Source of the DNA: UBA4416 sp046345275
Lineage (GTDB): Bacteria; Bacteroidota; Bacteroidia; B-17B0; Aurantibacillaceae
Direction: 5' to 3'
Assembly (NCBI GenBank): GCA_046345275.1
Contig: JBKDJY010000211.1
Coordinates: forward strand, 1-6,038
Length of the DNA: 6,038 bases
The notes under the pieces were generated by a model. That model made no database searches. It was not told the origin of the DNA and saw only the letters and a program-made list of their open reading frames with translations. Shown piece after piece: positions 5,053 through 6,038 of this stretch; position 1 is the first letter of the stretch, and each line of letters begins with the position of its first letter. The position numbers and the translations under genes are program-made.

Positions 5053-5107
5053 CACACCGCAAAAGTCAACCAATGTAAGTAGCTGCACAGCTACTTTTGT
5101 TACACAA
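5053..5107 (-). promoter_or_regulatory. Promoter with regulator-binding element before the YgaP/TauE pair
   Basis: Minus strand. A -7-like box GACTTTTG (5067-5060; TAnnTTTG with one mismatch) predicts a start near 5053, 27 nt before the ATG. There is no -33 TTTG. TTGTGTAACAAAAGT (5107-5093) begins exactly 40 nt before the box and holds GTAAC-N4-GTAGC (5103-5090), centred about -43. The perfect palindrome GTAGCTG-TG-CAGCTAC (5094-5079) shares its first half with that dyad. The element matches the one before the dioxygenase gene base for base over 15 nt and overlaps the stop codon of the regulator gene (5102-5100). Confidence 0.62.
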
Positions 5108-5720
5108 GGGAGATTTTGTTTCTACCCAATTTTACCAAGCCCTCATCTTCCATTTGTTTCAGCAGTCTGGAAACCACTACACGGGCTGTTCCCAACTCAT
5201 TTGCCAATTGTTCGTGGGTTACATAAAGCGTTTGGCTTTTTGTTATTTCGCACTTCTTTTTTATGAAGTTTAGAAGTCGCTCATCCATTTTTTTGAATGC
5301 AACAGCATTCACTACTTCCAGTAATTCTTCAAAGCGTTTGTGATACAAACGAAAAATATAGTCCAACCATTCGGGAAATTCTTTAATGAGTAAACTTACT
5401 TTGTCAATAGGAATAAAAAGTATTTCGGTCTCTTCTTCCGCAATAGCTTTTACTTTGCTTGTGTCTTGGTGCAAACCACCTAAAAAAGACATAATGCAAC
5501 TTTCTCCTGCCTTGATGTAATAAAGTAAAATTTCTCTGCCGTCTTCGTCTGTCCGCATTACTCGTATGCTACCAGTTGTTACAATGGGAATTGCTTTGAT
5601 ATAAGCATTTTCATTAAGTATTACTTCCCCTTCGGAAAATGTCTTAGCAAAACCAATGTCAGCCAGTTTCTCTCTTATTAGCGGAGAAGATTTGAATTCT
5701 ATGATGTCATTTAGTTCCAT
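5100..5720 (-). CDS. Crp/Fnr-family transcriptional regulator
   Basis: 206 residues, normal for the family. The N-terminal beta-roll effector domain spans about 15-115 (GEVILNENAY, then GSIRVMRTDEDGREILLYYIKAGESC), a long dimerisation helix about 118-145, and a winged helix-turn-helix about 147-206 with THEQLANELGTARVVVSRLL and the wing GLVKLGRNKISL. The N-terminal cysteine cluster of Fe-S FNR is absent; the only cysteines are C75, in the beta-roll, and C157. A thiol or persulfide signal acting on C75 is possible but unproven. It is the likely regulator of the two downstream promoters that share a dyad. The start at 5720 is 4 nt from a -7 box, and no nearby alternative Met exists. Confidence 0.92.
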   Translation of the reverse strand: MELNDIIEFKSSPLIREKLADIGFAKTFSEGEVILNENAYIKAIPIVTTGSIRVMRTDEDGREILLYYIKAGESCIMSFLGGLHQDTSKVKAIAEEETEILFIPIDKVSLLIKEFPEWLDYIFRLYHKRFEELLEVVNAVAFKKMDERLLNFIKKKCEITKSQTLYVTHEQLANELGTARVVVSRLLKQMEDEGLVKLGRNKISLV

Positions 5721-5724
5721 TCTG

Positions 5725-5732
5725 CAAAGTTA
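5725..5732 (-). promoter_or_regulatory. Consensus -7 box of the regulator gene
   Basis: On the minus strand this reads TAACTTTG, a full match to the Bacteroidota -7 consensus TAnnTTTG. The box ends only 4 nt before the ATG, so transcription would begin at or very near the start codon, suggesting a leaderless mRNA. I see no -33 TTTG 19-21 nt upstream and no copy of the GTAAC-N4-GTNGC element, so the regulator seems not to be controlled like its presumed targets. Confidence 0.5.
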
Positions 5733-5741
5733 GCATTTGTC

Positions 5742-5772
5742 GGGTGGTGGGTGGGCTTTGGGTGCGGTTGGG
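5742..5772 (+). other. G-quadruplex motif upstream of the regulator
   Basis: Five GGG tracts lie at 5742-5744, 5749-5751, 5753-5755, 5760-5762 and 5770-5772, with loops of 4, 1, 4 and 7 nt. This satisfies the usual G3+N1-7 rule and stands out in AT-rich surroundings. It lies on the plus strand (template side for the regulator), 10 nt upstream of the -7 box, where the -33 region would be. Confidence 0.6.
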
Positions 5773-5773
5773 T

Positions 5774-5833
5774 AAAATTAAATGTGGTGCAAAAGCGTTG
5801 CCTTGTGTGTAGGCTTGCACCTCTTTTAATTTT
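5774..5833. repeat. 60-bp imperfect inverted repeat
   Basis: Arms 5774-5792 and 5815-5833 pair at 17 of 19 positions, including the perfect core GGTGCAA/TTGCACC. Inside, GCCT (5800-5803) pairs with AGGC (5811-5814), leaving AAGCGTT (5793-5799) as a one-sided bulge and a 7-nt loop. A near copy of AAGCGTTGCC follows at 5837-5846 (9 of 10). It could be a structured intergenic repeat; a terminator is less likely, as no T run directly follows a GC-rich stem. Confidence 0.65.
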
Positions 5834-5913
5834 GCGAAGCGTTGGCATTTTGTCTTTCGTTTTCTGTCGGTTTATATAGCTATGTTGGTCGTCATAGGGT
5901 TATGACTAACGTT

Positions 5914-6038
5914 TTATAACTCGTTGAATTTCAATTGCAAGTTAAGGTCGTCAGTTGTTATTTCAAACTTAGTAATTAATCTTTTCATTGCAGTAATTTT
6001 TTTTCGTTTTTGGTCAACAAATTGATATTCGGTTAAAG
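5914..6038 (-). CDS. Possible 3' end of a minus-strand gene, product unknown
   Basis: The minus strand is open from the window edge for 40 codons to a TAA at 5916-5914. The peptide is charged and protein-like (for example VDQKRKKITAMKRLITKF, ending in DLNLQLKFNEL). An internal ATG at 5988-5986 could instead start a 24-residue peptide, but an incoming gene is likelier. I do not recognise the family. If real, it precedes the regulator in the same direction across about 190 nt of non-coding DNA. Confidence 0.4.
   Translation of the reverse strand, partial: LTEYQFVDQKRKKITAMKRLITKFEITTDDLNLQLKFNEL

Noticed and set aside
5079..5094. Intrinsic terminator of the regulator gene
   Set aside because: The 7-bp hairpin is perfect, but on the minus strand it is followed by TTACATTGG, not a T run; its overlap with the shared dyad makes an operator likelier.
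5774..5833. Canonical integron attC site
   Set aside because: A GTTGGGT box lies next to the left arm, but its orientation is the reverse of that required, no matching RYYYAAC partner is present, and no integrase is in the window.
1..6038. tRNA, rRNA, CRISPR array, insertion sequence
   Set aside because: I found no cloverleaf, rRNA-like segment, regular spacer-repeat array or transposase.

Overview
The window looks like a sulfur-handling gene cluster from a member of the Bacteroidota, most likely a Chitinophagaceae or Sphingobacteriia-type relative. The support is the AT-rich genes, TAnnTTTG-type -7 promoter boxes, the near absence of Shine-Dalgarno sequences, and protein types that I associate with that phylum: a DUF6132-like protein, a half-length TauE/SafE permease, and a lipoprotein rhodanese-thioredoxin fusion. 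No species-level call is possible from the window.

Layout. Positions 1-457 hold the possible 3' end of a plus-strand gene (to 91), a 135-bp imperfect inverted repeat (139-273) and a possible terminator (388-432). From 5720 leftwards to 458, eleven genes run on the minus strand. In order of transcription they are: a Crp/Fnr-family regulator (5720-5100); a YgaP-type small membrane protein and a half-size TauE/SafE permease (5026-4450); then a very tight run of eight genes. The eight are a persulfide dioxygenase-rhodanese fusion, a DUF6132-like membrane protein, two single-domain rhodaneses, a Dps ferritin, a Cys-rich small membrane protein, a thioredoxin, and a lipoprotein rhodanese-thioredoxin fusion. 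Gaps within this run are 1-11 nt, or 4-nt overlaps. Positions 5721-5913 are non-coding, with a promoter box, a G-quadruplex motif and a 60-bp imperfect hairpin. Positions 5914-6038 may be the 3' end of another minus-strand gene.

How the parts may work together (inference from families). Sulfane sulfur carried as a persulfide is oxidised by the metallo-beta-lactamase domain to sulfite, which TauE/SafE could export. Rhodaneses would move sulfane sulfur between thiols, sulfite and protein carriers. One thioredoxin inside the cell and one on a lipoprotein outside the inner membrane would reduce persulfides and disulfides. Dps would handle iron and peroxide. No sulfide:quinone oxidoreductase is in the window, so the persulfide source must be elsewhere.

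The most notable observation is regulatory. The two promoters inside the cluster (before the YgaP/TauE pair and before the dioxygenase run) share an identical 15-nt element containing a GTAAC-N4-GTNGC dyad, placed exactly 40 nt before a -7-like box in both. Neither has a recognisable -33 box. This is what one expects of two promoters activated by one Crp/Fnr-type protein, and the adjacent regulator is the obvious candidate. In the first promoter, the regulator's own stop codon lies inside the element.
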